64,000 nucleotides of DNA from Adiantum capillus-veneris (GCA_014529385.2 CM043947.1:118114087-118178086); one strand, 5' to 3'. Positions 32,562 through 44,439 are shown, numbered from the stretch's first letter. Numbers and translations are program-made. Notes: generated from the sequence alone by a model not told the origin.

Positions 32562-34836
32562 ATGGCACCTTCCTCAAAGCATCTGATTCAAGCAAGCAGC
32601 AGTCTAGTTAGGAACATTGAACCACCTCTACATACGAAGGTTTGTCGTCTTGCCGAGGAATTTCATATGGAGCGTGGATTGCCATTGGAGGGAGTTGATC
32701 CGCGTAGCTTGACAGGAAACAATGACATCTTTGAGGAGGACTGGGAAGTTGTCTTTATATGCCCAAATCCTGTTCCGGGTAGCCAGAAGAAAGTGAAGGC
32801 ATACCATGATCGGTCGGAGTTCTTACAAAAGCTTGTGTGGAGACACTGGGATGTCTACCAGGAGGGTCCCTTCATGTATGATGTAGGGACTCGATTTGCA
32901 AAGGCCTTTGCATTGGAAAAATGCAGTGAATCTGGAAAACATCAAATTTCTTGGGCTATCTTTGCAGAGAGGGCAATGAGAGCCTCAGAAGAAAGACACA
33001 ACTTGCAAAACAAGATCAAGAGGTGGGAAGAGCAGATGAGTAGTAGAGGGAGAGGTTCCAAAACCACTGCTGCCTCTACCAGATCATCATTGAAAACAAA
33101 AGGTACGTCTGTACCATTGTCAAGCATGCCTACAGGAGGATGCATGGTACAATTGGCAGAGGAGGATAGCAGGGCACTTGCAGAAATGAAGAATATTGCA
33201 GAGGGCAGATTGCAAGACTATAAGTCAAGACTGGAGGGTGCAAAGAAGCAGGTAGAGGATCAAGTCAGAGAATTGCATAGGGCTGAGGGTGCTCAAAGCT
33301 CAAACACTTTGGCCATAAAGTTGCAAACGGAGATTGATTGCGTGCAAGACCCTGTAGCTCGACAACGCCTGATTGATTTGATTGGACAATTCTCGAGTAC
33401 TACTAGAGAGAACTTTGCTGAATTAGAAGCCAATGTGGCTAAAGCAAAGGTGCATACCCTCCTACATGTGCTTCACTTTGTTTTGGAGTATGTGGTTCAC
33501 TTCCATGTGGTTATGTGGTTAGAGTGTTATGGATTGTATGGTTATGTACTGTATGAGCATATTCTATTTCTGCTATGTGCTATATAGCACAAAATATGTG
33601 CTATATGGCCACAACATAGCCATCATCTTCATGGAGTGGGTGGTTATATGCTATGTGCTATGTGCTATATGGTCACAACATAGCCATTATCTTCATGGAG
33701 TGGGTGGTTATATGCTATGTGTGGTTATGTGCTATGTGCTTTATAGTTCAATCTAGGTTCAGCATGTTCACAATAGTACCCTCATCTATTTGGAATGTGT
33801 GTGATTCTATGCTATGTGCTTTGTGGGGTATGTGCTATGTGATACATAGCACAATGGACATGTGTAATATGTGCTATATAGCATACCTGTATGCTATATG
33901 CTCACAGTATAGCCCTGAAGTGTGTGTTAAATATTGATATGTGCTACATAGCACAATCTTTTTATGTGATATGTGCTAAATAGCACATTTTGTGTGTTAT
34001 ATGTTCACAATATAGCCCTGGAGTGTGTGGAATAATGAATTGTGCTATATAGCACAATCTCTATTTTTGTTATGTGCTACATAGCACATCTCTAGTTGTG
34101 ATATGTCCTACATAGCACAATATTTGTGCTATATGCTATGTGCTATGTCTCATATAGCCCACTGCATATCATATACCCAACAAGCTTGTGCTATATAGCA
34201 TATAGAGAAAATGTTTGGGCTATATCTGGTATTTTAAAAAGTCTCTCTGCTATGATCTATAGTGCATACTCTATGTAGCACTTATAGCACATTATACTTG
34301 GACTGTGCTATGTGCTATATAGCACAGTGCATATCATATACCACATCAAGCTTGTGTTTATAGCATACAGAGTAAGTGCTTGTCTTATATGTGGTATTGC
34401 AAATAAGGGATAAGATTCACACTGCATATTCTTTTCAGCAATCTGCTTTTGTTGGGTTATTGAGACTTAAATTAGATGTGTTGTCTTCTTTGTTTCACAG
34501 GCACTACTTGCAGAAGTAGAGACCAACATAGCACAGGAATCAGAGCACTTTAAATTTTTTGTTACCATGGAGAGGAATTCATATAACGTGGGAGCCATTT
34601 TGATGAAGCCTTTTCCTCATGTGGATTTTAAGCAGAGCATTAGCGAGGTGGCACTTAATGGGTTCTACCATTGTGTAGGATGTGGATTCCCGTTCGATGC
34701 CAGAAGCTTGGATGTATTCTCCCTGCCTTGCACCCATGTGTACCATATGCTATGCTTCACGCATGTATGTAGGGACTATGGCTATTGTGTTGCACTAGAT
34801 TGCAAATGTCTGTTCCCCCTAGAGCCAAGCATATGA
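32562..34836 (+). CDS. Two-exon 407-residue protein, coiled coil plus RING-like C-terminus
   Basis: Exon 1 (32562-33449) and exon 2 (34501-34836) join in phase across a 1051 bp GT-AG intron with no stop. Residues 1-130 are globular and unrecognised (EDWEVVFICPNPVPG, LVWRHWDVYQEGPFMYDVGT). About 130-170 is basic and helical. About 205-300 is a predicted coiled coil (LQDYKSRLEGAKKQVEDQV). The last 60 residues hold a zinc-binding pattern: CVGC, then LPCTHVYHMLC, then DCKCLFP. The spacing is RING-like, so a ubiquitin-ligase role is possible but unproven. The unusual feature is the intron, filled with copies of a 16 bp palindrome. I do not recognise the family. The intact frame suggests a living gene or a recently active element gene. 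Confidence 0.65.
33560..34390. repeat. Array of TGTGCTATATAGCACA palindromes (in intron)
   Basis: Near-perfect and variant copies (TGTGCTACATAGCAC, TGTGCTAAATAGCAC, TGTGCTATATAGCAT) recur every 30-100 bp, mixed with GCTATGTGCTATG runs and copies of ATATAGCCCTGGAGTGTG. The segment GTTCACAATAGTACCCTCAT plus the next ~90 bp recurs at 39115-39220. Confidence 0.85.
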
Positions 34837-34839
34837 TTG

Positions 34840-35584
34840 GTCTGAAGGTGAAGAGTGAGATGAAAGAATCAAGTGCAGGTAGTCACTGTGTCAATTATTT
34901 ACTACTACTATTGCAGGCCCACTTTCCATTGGTAGTTTAAACTCTTGCATTTAATAAAAATCATTTGCAGGTACAGACATTGCAGCAGAGACCTGTATAC
35001 AAGAATCATTGAGGACAAAAACAGAGAGAGTCTCTACGCAGGCCACTGGTAGGTACCAAAATCAATATTTATGTGTGTATTTTGGGATACTCCAAGTGAG
35101 ACTTTGTAAATAGATTGCTTTGTAGAACAATCATCACATGCTTGCTCCAACAAGACGATGCATTCCACAAGGAAGAATGGCCTGATTACCCCAGGGATGC
35201 AGCCAGGCCTTGAAGCAGAGTCTACCCGCGGGATTGCAGCCAGCCCTTGAAGCGGAGTCTGCCGTAGGGGATGCAGTACGTGGAGTAGTTGAAGACATCT
35301 TGATGGCAAAGTCTTTTGAAGTCAAATCACCTAGGCAACAACTAACTCCAAGAAGGCTATTGCGTTCTCCGTTGAGTGCCAAAGCATCACCAAGTGTGGA
35401 CACTAGAGATGATGCATCAGATGAGGCAGTTGCAGATGCGGTGAAAGCAACACCCCCTCCAGCGGGAAAGAAGCCAACACCAAAGCGCAAGAAATCGACT
35501 CCCAAGAACTTAGGTGGAAGTCCCACAATGGATATACCTCTTGATTCATTTAGGAAGAGAAAGAAACCAAATGCAAAGCAATGA
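34840..35584 (+). CDS. Possible exons of a basic Pro/Lys-rich protein
   Basis: The frame from about 34838 (MIGLKVKSEMKESSA) runs to a donor near 34879. An exon-like piece at 34972-35047 (TDIAAETCIQESLRTKTERV) lies between AG and GT. A third open stretch ends at 35584 with PTPKRKKSTPKNLGGSP and FRKRKKPNAKQ then TGA. The last part is basic and nuclear-localisation-like. Whether these belong to the gene upstream, the phosphatase locus downstream or a separate gene cannot be settled here. No family is recognised. Confidence 0.35.
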
Positions 35585-35798
35585 GTGTGTTTTTTTTGTA
35601 ACTTCATGCAATTAGAAGATGTCTTTAGAAGGCATGTGCAATCCATTGCACCCCTATTGTATCCATGCTCATTGATGAATCAAGTGTTGGAATTTGTTAG
35701 TGACATGTCTCTTAATTCTTTGCATCGAGTAGTTGCAAACTATTTGATTTATTTTCTGTACATGTTTAGTAATATGTTTCTACTTTCTCTTGTCGTAG

Positions 35799-38378
35799 AT
35801 AATCAAGAAGCTGAAAAAAGAGGAACTTGCATGAGACGCACTCGCTCTTCAGGGTTTCTAGATGAGGGGTCTATAGGTTCACTGGCTCAGTCTTATCCTG
35901 TGAAGAATCCAAGAAGGGGTGCTACAGCTTCCAGGGCGGTTACAGGCAAAAAAAGAGTGTCTTTTGATACAGTTGAGGGGTCTGTAGGTTCACTGGCTCA
36001 GTCTTATCCTGTGAAGAATCCAAGAGGGGGTGCTACAGCTTCCAGGGGGGTTACAGGAAAAAAAAAAGAGTCTTTTGATACAGTTGATCCCTGCACACCT
36101 ACTAGTGCTGCTGAATTTGTTCCAAATGTGCCTAATGCAGTTGATGTGCAGGTTGTGCATGATGATGTGCATACAGATGTTGACCGTGCTAAACTTGAAA
36201 AGGGTACATTACCCACCCCCACCACAGTTGAATCTGGCATAGATGCAATTGATGATGCTATGGTTATTGATGCCTGCACAGATGCCATTGCTGATGCTAC
36301 TCTAGTTGAGGCCTGCACAAATAACATTGTGGATGCTATGGAAGTTGATGCTCGCACAGATTCTACTGCTGATGGCAATGTTAATGATGGTGGAATAGAA
36401 AGTGTTGTTTATGATGTCATAGATGCCCTTCTTGATGCAGTTGTGGCTATGGGTACATATGCCACTGTTGAATCTGGCACAGATGCCATTGATGATGCTA
36501 CCACAGTTGATGCCTGCACAGATGCCATTGTTGATGCTACGGTAGTTGATGCTGGCACAAATGACATTGTGGATGCTATGGAAGTTGATGCTCGCATAGA
36601 TGCTGCTGCTGATGGCAATGTTAATGATGGTGGAAAAGAAAGTATTGTTCATGCTATCATAGATGCCCTTCTTGATGCAGTTGTGGCTATGGGTACAGAT
36701 GCCACTGTTGAATCTGGCACAGATGCCATTGATGATGCTACCACAATTGATGCCTGCACATATGCCATTGCTGATGCTACGGTAGTTGATGCCTGCACAA
36801 ATGACATTGTGGATGCTATGGAAGTTGATGCTAGCACAGATGCTGCTGCTGATGGCAATGTAAATGATGGTGGAACAGAAAGTATTGTTCATGCTGTCAT
36901 GGATGCCCTTCTTGATGCAGTTGTGCCTACGGGTACAGATGCCACTGTTGAGGATACCAGAGGCATGGGTGAGGAGGTCCTCATTGAGAGAGAAGCTGGA
37001 ACACGTGAGGCAGTGGGTGCAAGTTATGTCACAGCTCAAGCCCAGGTGGTCTGTCCAAGTGATGCAGCTGATGACATTGTTGATGCAGAGGAGGCAAAGG
37101 GTACAGATGCTGCTATTGAAGATATGGGAGGCTTGGGTGAGGAGGACCTCACTAAGAGAGTACCTGGAATAGGCTCAGCAGTGGGTAACGGTGATGTCGT
37201 GGCTTCTGCCAACACAGCTGCGGCATGACAGAGCAGTTCAATCGGGAGAGGCAATGGGAGAAGTTCTCGTGGCTACTACGGACATGAAAGAGGCAAATAC
37301 ACATAATACAATTGAGGCATGTATAGAGCAAAACAATGAGGCAAGGAAAGGCGCAGAGGTGCCCACTGACAGAGAGGCTCAATCGGGAGAGGCAATGGGA
37401 GAACATTTCATGGCTGCTGTGGACACAAAAGAGGCAGTTGCACATGATACAACTGAGTCTTGTACAAATCCCACTGTTGGGAATACCAAAGGTGAAAGTC
37501 CAGAGGTCCCTATGGGTCGAGCGGCTGCTATAGATATAGATGAGGCAGGTACAAAGAATGCTGATAAAGAGGCCAAAAATGGACATGAATTTGAGAGGCA
37601 AGAGAGGCCGTGTCTTGTGGTAATGCCAGTATAGATTGTTGCACTGCCTCCTACGTCTTTTGAGGACAAGAAGAGAAGGGACAATTTATGCATCATACTG
37701 GATGTGAATGGGCTTCTCATAAGGAGGTATAAGGTCTCCTTCTACAAAGGAATAGCGAGAAGCAGTATTCCTGATTGGGCAAGATCAAGGTATCAGGTAG
37801 TCACTGTGCCAAATGCTACAGGAAAGATGCAATTTGAATATGTGGTCAGGCCCAATGCATCAATCTTTTTGCATGCACTGCTGCAAAGAGCACAAGTTGC
37901 ACTATGGAGCTACATGACCCAGGACAATCTAGCACTTGCTTTGAGTGCATGCTTTCCTAGGCTGAACAAACAGCATTTCCTCGATATTATCGGTCAAGAG
38001 GGGTGTAGAGAGGCGAGCTTCAATCTAAATGAAGTTCCTGGGATCCCTCCATGTAGAGATAACGCAAAGCCCATATTTTTCAAGTGTTTGAAAGACTTTT
38101 GGAAGCACCATCCTAAGTTCAACTCTGATAATACACTGGTGGTGGATGACACACTCTACAAGTGTCTGCTCAACCCTCCCAAGACTTGTGTCTGTCCTAC
38201 TTCATTTGAACCAGCATATATTTGTCAGTCCCCAATTTACCTGGTTAGCACATTGTTCCCTTGGTTAGTCAAGTGGACAGTCTCACCGAGCCCTAATGCT
38301 TATGCAAAGATGAACCAGTTTGAAAATCCTTCGGACAGTGTGTATGCTCGTGTCATCAGCCACTATAGAATTCAATGA
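35799..38378 (+). pseudogene. FCP1/NIF-type phosphatase domain protein with acidic repeats, broken
   Basis: The coding stretch starts after a TTGTCGTAG acceptor at 35798 (DNQEAEKRGTCMRRTRSS). It holds two 37-residue repeats (GSLAQSYPVKNPR, 35863-36085) and three 80-residue acidic repeats (36222-36941). The frame shifts by one near 37200-37230 and continues (SGEAMGE repeats). It meets TAG at 37632-37634 and goes on in the same frame into a HAD domain to 38378. That domain shows LCIILDVNGLLIRRYK (motif I), LHALLQRAQVALWSYMTQDN and TLVVDDTLYKCLLNPPKTC. FCP1/NIF phosphatases use DxDxT; here the second Asp is Asn (DVNGL), as in some plant members, so catalysis is doubtful. The two breaks could be decay, sequencing error or missed introns. 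Confidence 0.7.
36222..36941 (+). repeat. Three 240 bp coding tandem repeats
   Basis: Copies start at 36222, 36462 and 36702, exactly 240 bp apart. Each encodes an 80-residue unit, itself made of 13-20 residue sub-repeats of the type DAIDDATTVDACTDAI and NDIVDAMEVDA. The keeping of frame and of the Asp/Ala/Val pattern suggests selection or recent amplification. Confidence 0.92.
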
Positions 38379-38529
38379 CAAGTATGTAAGGAAGGTTGAT
38401 TGTGGTTATGGAATCATGTATACAACATTTTGTGCACTGAATGTACTTGCAATTACTATACAAAAAACTGACCTGTTCAAAGTTCTCTAAACTTAATGAT
38501 TGAATGATGTAATTTTATTTTGGTGATAT

Positions 38530-40010
38530 GATGTTGTCATACTCTGATAGAGTCCTGCTACATGGCACACATAATAGCATAGACAGGACCATCGGGCTAT
38601 TATTACACATAGTTATGCTATATAGCACTCATACTGCAAGCAATACTATGACATAATAGCATAGATTGGGAGATTGGCCTCTTATTACACACACTTACGC
38701 TATATGGCACACATAGTGCTCTCAATATAGCTCTTTCACATACCACACATCATATCATAGACAGGAACATTGTGCTATGTGATACACACACTTTTACTGT
38801 ATAGCACACATGTTGCTATCTTACTATAATAGAGTCCTTTTATAGCATAGAAAGGGACATTGGGCTATTATTACACACACTTGTACAATATAGCACACAT
38901 AATAGCCTAGGTAGAGACAATGGACTATCTTGACACATTACTTGGCTACATATCACATATAGTAGCATGTACACAACTCCATAACACCCAATGGGTAGCT
39001 ATTCATAAGAGTGAGATGATTGTAAGAATGAGACGTGTTTACCTGAGATTCATCAAGAAAGTGAATGGGATGCTTCCGACAAATATCTTGGCTAAATTTT
39101 TTCAAGGTGCAACATGTTCACAATAGTAACCTCATTATCTAAAATGTGTGTGATTCTATGCTATGTGCTCTGTGTGGTTGTGTGCTATGTGATACATAGC
39201 ACAATGGACATGTGTAAGGAGGTACTGAATGGTGAAGGCTATATAGAACATAATATAAGCCTGTTAAATAGGTATCATGCTGCTTCATAGGGCATGGCAT
39301 TGTAAATGGTTTCATGTAGTTTCGGAGATAAATAATATGTCTTTGAGGTAGCATCTACCAAAGGCATGTCAAACTTGATTGCCCGAACAAGGTGACTACA
39401 TAACACACAAAAGAGCATAGACATGGATATTGTGCTATTATTACACATATCACACTCTGCATAGCACACATAATAGTATATACATGGATACCGTGCTACT
39501 ATTACACTAACATCTGCTATGTAGCACACATAGTGCTCTCATAATATTATAAAATCTGATAGCACACATAATAGGTATATTGTGCTATTGCTATATAGCA
39601 GACACGATGTTGTCATACTCTGATAGAGTCCTGCTACATGGCACACATAATAGCATAAACAGGACCATCGGGCTATTATTACACATAGCTATGCTATATA
39701 GCACTCATACTGTAAGAAATACTATGACATAATAGCATAGATAGGGACATTGGCCTCTTATTACACACACTAACGCTATATGGCACACATCGTGCTCTCA
39801 ATATGTAATATAGCTCTTTCACATACCACACATCATATCATAGACAAGAACATTGTGCTATTCTTACACACACTTTTACTGTATAGCACACATGTTGCTA
39901 TCTTACTACAATAGAGTCCTTTTACATGACACACTGATAGCATAGACAGGGACATTGGGCTACACTTGTGCAATATAGCACACATAATAGCATAGGTAGA
40001 GACAATGGAC
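38530..40010. repeat. Palindrome-rich block, duplicated about 1075 bp apart
   Basis: The sequence from 38530 (ATGTTGTCATACTCTGATAG) to about 39100 recurs from 39605 to about 40200. It contains TGCTATATAGCACTC and GGCACACATAATAGCATAG motifs at roughly 90-110 bp intervals. These are the inverse-sense partners of the palindromes at 33560-34390. The first copy has internal deletions relative to the second (compare 38998-39110 with 40083-40230). Confidence 0.85.
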
Positions 40011-40116
40011 TATCTTGACACATTACTTGGCTACATATCACATATAGTAGGATGTACACAACTCCATTACACGCAATGGGTAGCTATTCATAAGAGTGAG
40101 ATGTTTCACTTGAGAG

Positions 40117-41147
40117 TTATTCATTGTAAGAATGAGACATGTTTACTTGAGATTCATCAAGTAAGTGTATGGGATGCTCTTGATAATGTTTTCTGCCCAA
40201 TATTTTCCGACAAATATCTTTCTTGTTTGGAGACACCCTACTGTGCTCTATCCAAAATGTAATAATTGTCTGCTTCAATTCCTCCGATAAGGACCCAGCA
40301 TTTCCAGACTTCCTTTTGCATAAGTCGAATCTCAGCGTACTTGACATAGGATCACTGTCAAGTCTACCCAAAGCTGAATATAAATTCCTTGGATGAACAT
40401 TTAATAGCTTTGCCACTTTATGTAGAGTAACACCTCTACCTTGGCTCCCATTATCATGCAGTAATCCATTCACCAGCATGCTGAATGTGCTTCATTTTAA
40501 AAACATCTCGTCAGCTAATTTTGGAATCTTTAATTCCTGTAAGGAGACCTTGAGTGCAAACATAAGGCCATTTGCAGGAAGATACAAATCTTCACAGAAT
40601 GGCAAGATTCTATCATCATTGAAAACACCTTGAAGAATTGCATTCTTATCTTCTTTCCCATAACTATGCAACTGTCTCACAATGTGCTGAACAATATTCT
40701 GAATACTATGTTGCTTCTTGTCTTCCTTTGTGTGTACATCGACGTCCTCCCTATGACAATCTTCCCTATGACAATCTTCCGCTTCAATGTTGACGCTTGT
40801 CTGTACTTGCTTTCTTGCACGACATCGCTTTCTGTACGCACGTTTAGCCTGTGCTTCATACTTCCTCACTGCAATAATTTCATCCTCACTAGACAAGCCT
40901 TTCTCTTGGAGTGCACCTGCGTATGAATGGTGTCTATTCCATGTGCCTCATCATAAAATCCGTCGTCCACCATCCTGGAACAGTCTGCAGTAGTTTGAAA
41001 TGAATGAAGTCGTACAAAACTTCCTGATTGTAATAGTGAAATGAAATCCAGTTGTGCTGCATTGTTGAGTTCAAGAAGCTCCATTGCTGCTTGTGAGGAG
41101 GTATGAGCTGGAACCAAAGCAAGAGGAAGGGAGTCTCCATCATCCAT
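40117..41147 (-). pseudogene. Unclassified gene remnant with HTH-like segment
   Basis: From an ATG at 41147 the frame encodes MDDGDSLPLALVPAHTSSQA and continues to about 40910. A one-base frame change leads into MSSEDEIIAVRKYEAQAKRA at 40896, a basic then acidic region, and an open frame to 40117 broken only by TGA at 40494-40492. Near 40430-40360 is a helix-turn-helix-like stretch, TLHKVAKLLNVHPRNLYSAL. It is followed by WIEHSRVSPNKKDICRKILG. The pattern suggests the N-terminal, DNA-binding part of a larger protein whose remainder is missing, since the homology stops where the palindrome block begins. I do not recognise the family with confidence; a transposase-derived protein is one possibility. 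Confidence 0.5.
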
Positions 41148-41159
41148 ATTCTGAACAGG

Positions 41160-41204
41160 AGAGTAGGAGAGAGAGAGAGATGGAGATGGGCATTGGAGGC
41201 CATC

Positions 41205-41261
<57 letters not shown>

Positions 41262-42502
41262 GAGAGAGAGGGAGAGGTCCACGCGTGCTAACCGCTCCAT
41301 GTCTTTCAATCCAAGTAGTGGACTCATGAAGGCAGTTATCTTACCTATATTCTTTTAAAAATTATTGACTTAAAAGCCCAGCTATGGTGCCATCCATAGC
41401 ATCATACTTGCTGTCCATGGACACCAAGTATTTAAACACCATTCTATGCTTTCACCCTAGAGTGGCTGAATCTATTGCCTGTGTTGTATGTGCGCAACGA
41501 TGTGATCAACACAGCTCATGATCAAGGTCGAAGGAGAAATGCCATTTTCTAAGGTGGTTTCTGAAGCATGGTGCATGCTTGAGCGTGGGACATCCACAAG
41601 ATGGTGCATGCTCCTCAACCCTCAACTGTGATGGAGATGATGAGATGAAGAAGGATATTTTAGATGCATGGACGACTTATCCATCCACTTACAAGGCGGG
41701 ATTTAAGAAATCTATACCTCCTAAATGTCGCTAGACATTACCCCTACATAGAAAATCACTTCCGGAGCAACTTATTGAGCTTTGAGCTTGTTTAAGAGAA
41801 GGGATTTGTAGGCCTTGAGCTTTGAAGTTTGGATCTTCATAGATTCATAGAGGCGGCTACACATGTCAATGAGGTTTTGTTGTTTGTATAGATGAGGGGT
41901 TTACTTTTACCATTGTCAATGTACCCATTTATAAACCGGGCAATGGCTTTCTGTATGTTGGGGGGGAGGGGAGTTTTGAAATTCGAGGGTTATTTTGTGA
42001 ATTTCCACAAATTAGAGGGGTATTTTGGTAATTTTCTAGAGAGAGAGAGAGAGAGAGAGGGAGGGAGGCTAACAGCCATGTGTGTAGGCCGCAAGCGAGG
42101 GGGAGAGCGCTGTGTCGCCAAATTAAAACCACTTGGGAATTCTGCATGGATTTTGAATTCACAATTGTGGTGTGTCACTCTCTCATCCTTGCTATCTCAA
42201 AAGGGCAGGCCTCGTGATTTCATCACTTGTTTTCACATTTTCACATACAGAAGGGTATTGCAAAATGGAATTGGAGAAAAAATTATAAATTAAATAAAAA
42301 ATATTTGTAAAAAATTAACACAATGAATTTTTAAAATAGCCATTGAACTCATGCGATCTACATAATTAATACATAGTGAACCCCCCTCCCCCCTAGCCTT
42401 TGTACTCTAATTTTTCGTTTGCTCCATTAGAAGAAACCTGAATCCCTAATGGTTGCTCCAATGCATTGTACAGTCATAAAATTGCATATGGGTCTTCAAG
42501 TC
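41160..42502. other. Microsatellites and non-coding sequence
   Basis: A (GA)n tract lies at 41204-41256 and a shorter one at 42041-42060. The rest has no recognisable gene. From 42420 the sequence is a diverged copy of the 12890-13200 repeat. Confidence 0.6.
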
Positions 42503-43600
42503 CTTTTTTTTTTTTTTGCAAAACTCACAAAAGTGAGTGATGTTATCTTAAACATATCAAAAATTCCAAGACTAGTCCTAATCACAATCCAAGCAAGGGG
42601 CGCACAGGATCTGGTAGATACAATTCAGGTTAACTCTAACTCAACAGAACAACATTGATGGCCTAATACCATTTGTCGGGGTTCTTTCTTTTAGCAAATG
42701 AGACAATGAGTTCTTTGCTTTCTTGCACGATGTCCGAGAAACAGGCACAACATAGGCACTTCTCAAAGACCCGGCAGTTCATGGCCTTCCATTTATGCTT
42801 GAAGAAGCATAATCTAACAATCTCCCTGCAAACTAGTAACTCTTGGATTTTCATCCCATCCCTACAAAGATTAGGTCGTTCTTCTAGAACCCAACCTTCC
42901 AGATCTTTTGAACCCTTTTGCACATCTTTCTTGCCAACCCACTTATAGCTAGCACTCCTTGAACGGATGCGCAAGGTCCTCTCTAGCCACTTTGTATCTT
43001 GAATATCTATTCGATCCAATCCCTCTAACAGAGATCTTCACTCCTGTAGGCATGGCCCCCCAAAAGAAATTTCCAAAGAAAGATCTTCATCGTTAGAGGC
43101 CACTATGTTTTCCAAATGTTATTGGTTACCACCCTTCACCTTGCTTCTAGCCACTGCTTTCCCCAGAGCCTGTTAAGGGGAAGGAACCAATCTAGCGAAG
43201 CCAAGAGCCTATGGTAGATGTTTTTGGTCTTAGGTTTGAAGAAATGTATATCCATGGGCCACCGCCAGGTCTTCCACTCAAGCGCAGACTCGCACATTGG
43301 CATAGTAATTGTCTACCCCATCCAAAACTCTGTAGACCATTAGTTGTTTTGGTCTCATTTAGGAGAAATTGGGCATCCAAAAGACTAGAACCTTTCAAGC
43401 TCCTATTCATGTTGTCCCAAAGAATGACTATGCCCTTTATTGTTGATCTTTCTAGCTATCTCTCTCCAGAAATGGTTAAGATGTAGGCTTCCAACCAATG
43501 AGAGATGGAGTTGCAGAAGTACCTTGTCACCTCTCCCCATTCCAATGTCTTTGAATATCTATTACAATTTTGTACGATCTCGCATGTCGTGCTCCTAGTT
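42503..43600 (-). mobile_element. 5'-truncated L1-like LINE fragment
   Basis: A run of T at 42505-42519 is the poly(A) tail of a minus-strand element. It is followed by an untranslated-like region with paired ACTCAC/GTGAGTG, similar to the tail at 53175-53195. An open frame at 43019-42663 (118 residues, WLERTLRIRSRSASYKWVGK to AKRKNPDKWY) comes next. Upstream, in broken frames, NNIWKT..WPLTMKIFLWKF around 43120-43060 resembles the zinc-finger/RNase-H-end region of plant LINE ORF2. The RT core itself is absent, as expected for 5' truncation. Family assignment rests on layout and weak motif similarity. Confidence 0.5.
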
Positions 43601-43755
43601 TTAAGTTGGACTACTAAGGGACGAGCAATTTGTCATGTATCTATAATGTTTCCCGGTCCCCCCCCTTTTACACTTGGCGCGTTCTCTTTGATCCGGCCTG
43701 TGTGCACTGCAGCTCTGGCTACACAGAGACACACCGTGCGAACTTTGTGTGTCTA

Positions 43756-43756
<1 letters not shown>

Positions 43757-43813
<57 letters not shown>

Positions 43814-44165
43814 ACTCTCCCGAGAGCCGGGTGTCACGCATATAGAGCAGGTACAACCGAGAGCTCAGGAGTCAGACCCAGCTGAGTTAGAGGCCTCAGT
43901 ACACGCACATCATAGCAGGTAGAGCTGAGCTAAGGCAGCAACCTAGCAAGGCCCGAGAGAGGGAGAGAGAGAGAGGGAGCGAGACTCCTCTATCTGTGAC
44001 GACAGCAAATAGCGAGTGCCTGTGAACATTGTGTGTGTGAGAGAACGTTGAGAGAGAGAGAGAGAGAGAGGGAGCGAGACTCCTCTATCTGTGCCGGCAG
44101 CAAATAGCCAGTGCATGTGAACATTGTGTGTGTGAGAGAACGTTGAGAGAGAGAGAGAGAAAGTG
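43757..44165. repeat. (GT)n(GA)n tract and 95 bp tandem duplication
   Basis: (GT)n(GA)n at 43748-43811. Two copies of a 95 bp unit start at 43976 and 44071 (GGAGCGAGACTCCTCTATC) and end in GAACGTTGAGAGAG. No gene. Confidence 0.85.
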
Positions 44166-44199
44166 GGTGGAATCCTCGGCTTCAACACAAGTGGGTCGA

Positions 44200-44403
44200 G
44201 CTCAATGGAATGATTTTCGACATGCTCCTGGCCAGCATACAGTAGTATAACCTTTGGCTAATGTCTGCATACTGGCCTTCTGAGTGCTGAAAGAGCCTGT
44301 CGGAGCTGGAGAAGACGATAAGGCCAACATTGGCATCGCCAGAAGTTCACATGCCTTTTTCACCAGCCCCATGCGCCGCTTGCAAAAGGTCACCTGCCCC
44401 GAC
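44200..44403 (-). pseudogene. MADS-box domain fragment
   Basis: MADS-box proteins are transcription factors that bind CArG boxes. The minus strand from 44397 encodes QVTFCKRRMGLVKKACELL. A loss of about 7 bp then shifts the frame, and the next frame continues DANVGLIVFSSSDRLFQHSE to a TGA near 44190. Together these cover most of a plant MADS domain from beta-free helix I to the FSS strand. The N-terminal GRGK start and all downstream K-box exons are missing. It abuts a (GA)n tract (44418-44450). Related shorter pieces lie at 45425, 45970 and 46406-46490. Confidence 0.82.
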
Positions 44404-44409
44404 GAAGAG

Positions 44410-44439
<30 letters not shown>

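Noticed and set aside
33560-34390. CRISPR-like array
   Set aside because: Repeats are short palindromes with irregular spacing and mutated arms inside a spliced plant intron; no unique uniform spacers.
41892-42293. 133-codon open frame
   Set aside because: It spans a (GA)n tract and unremarkable AT-rich sequence with no domain.
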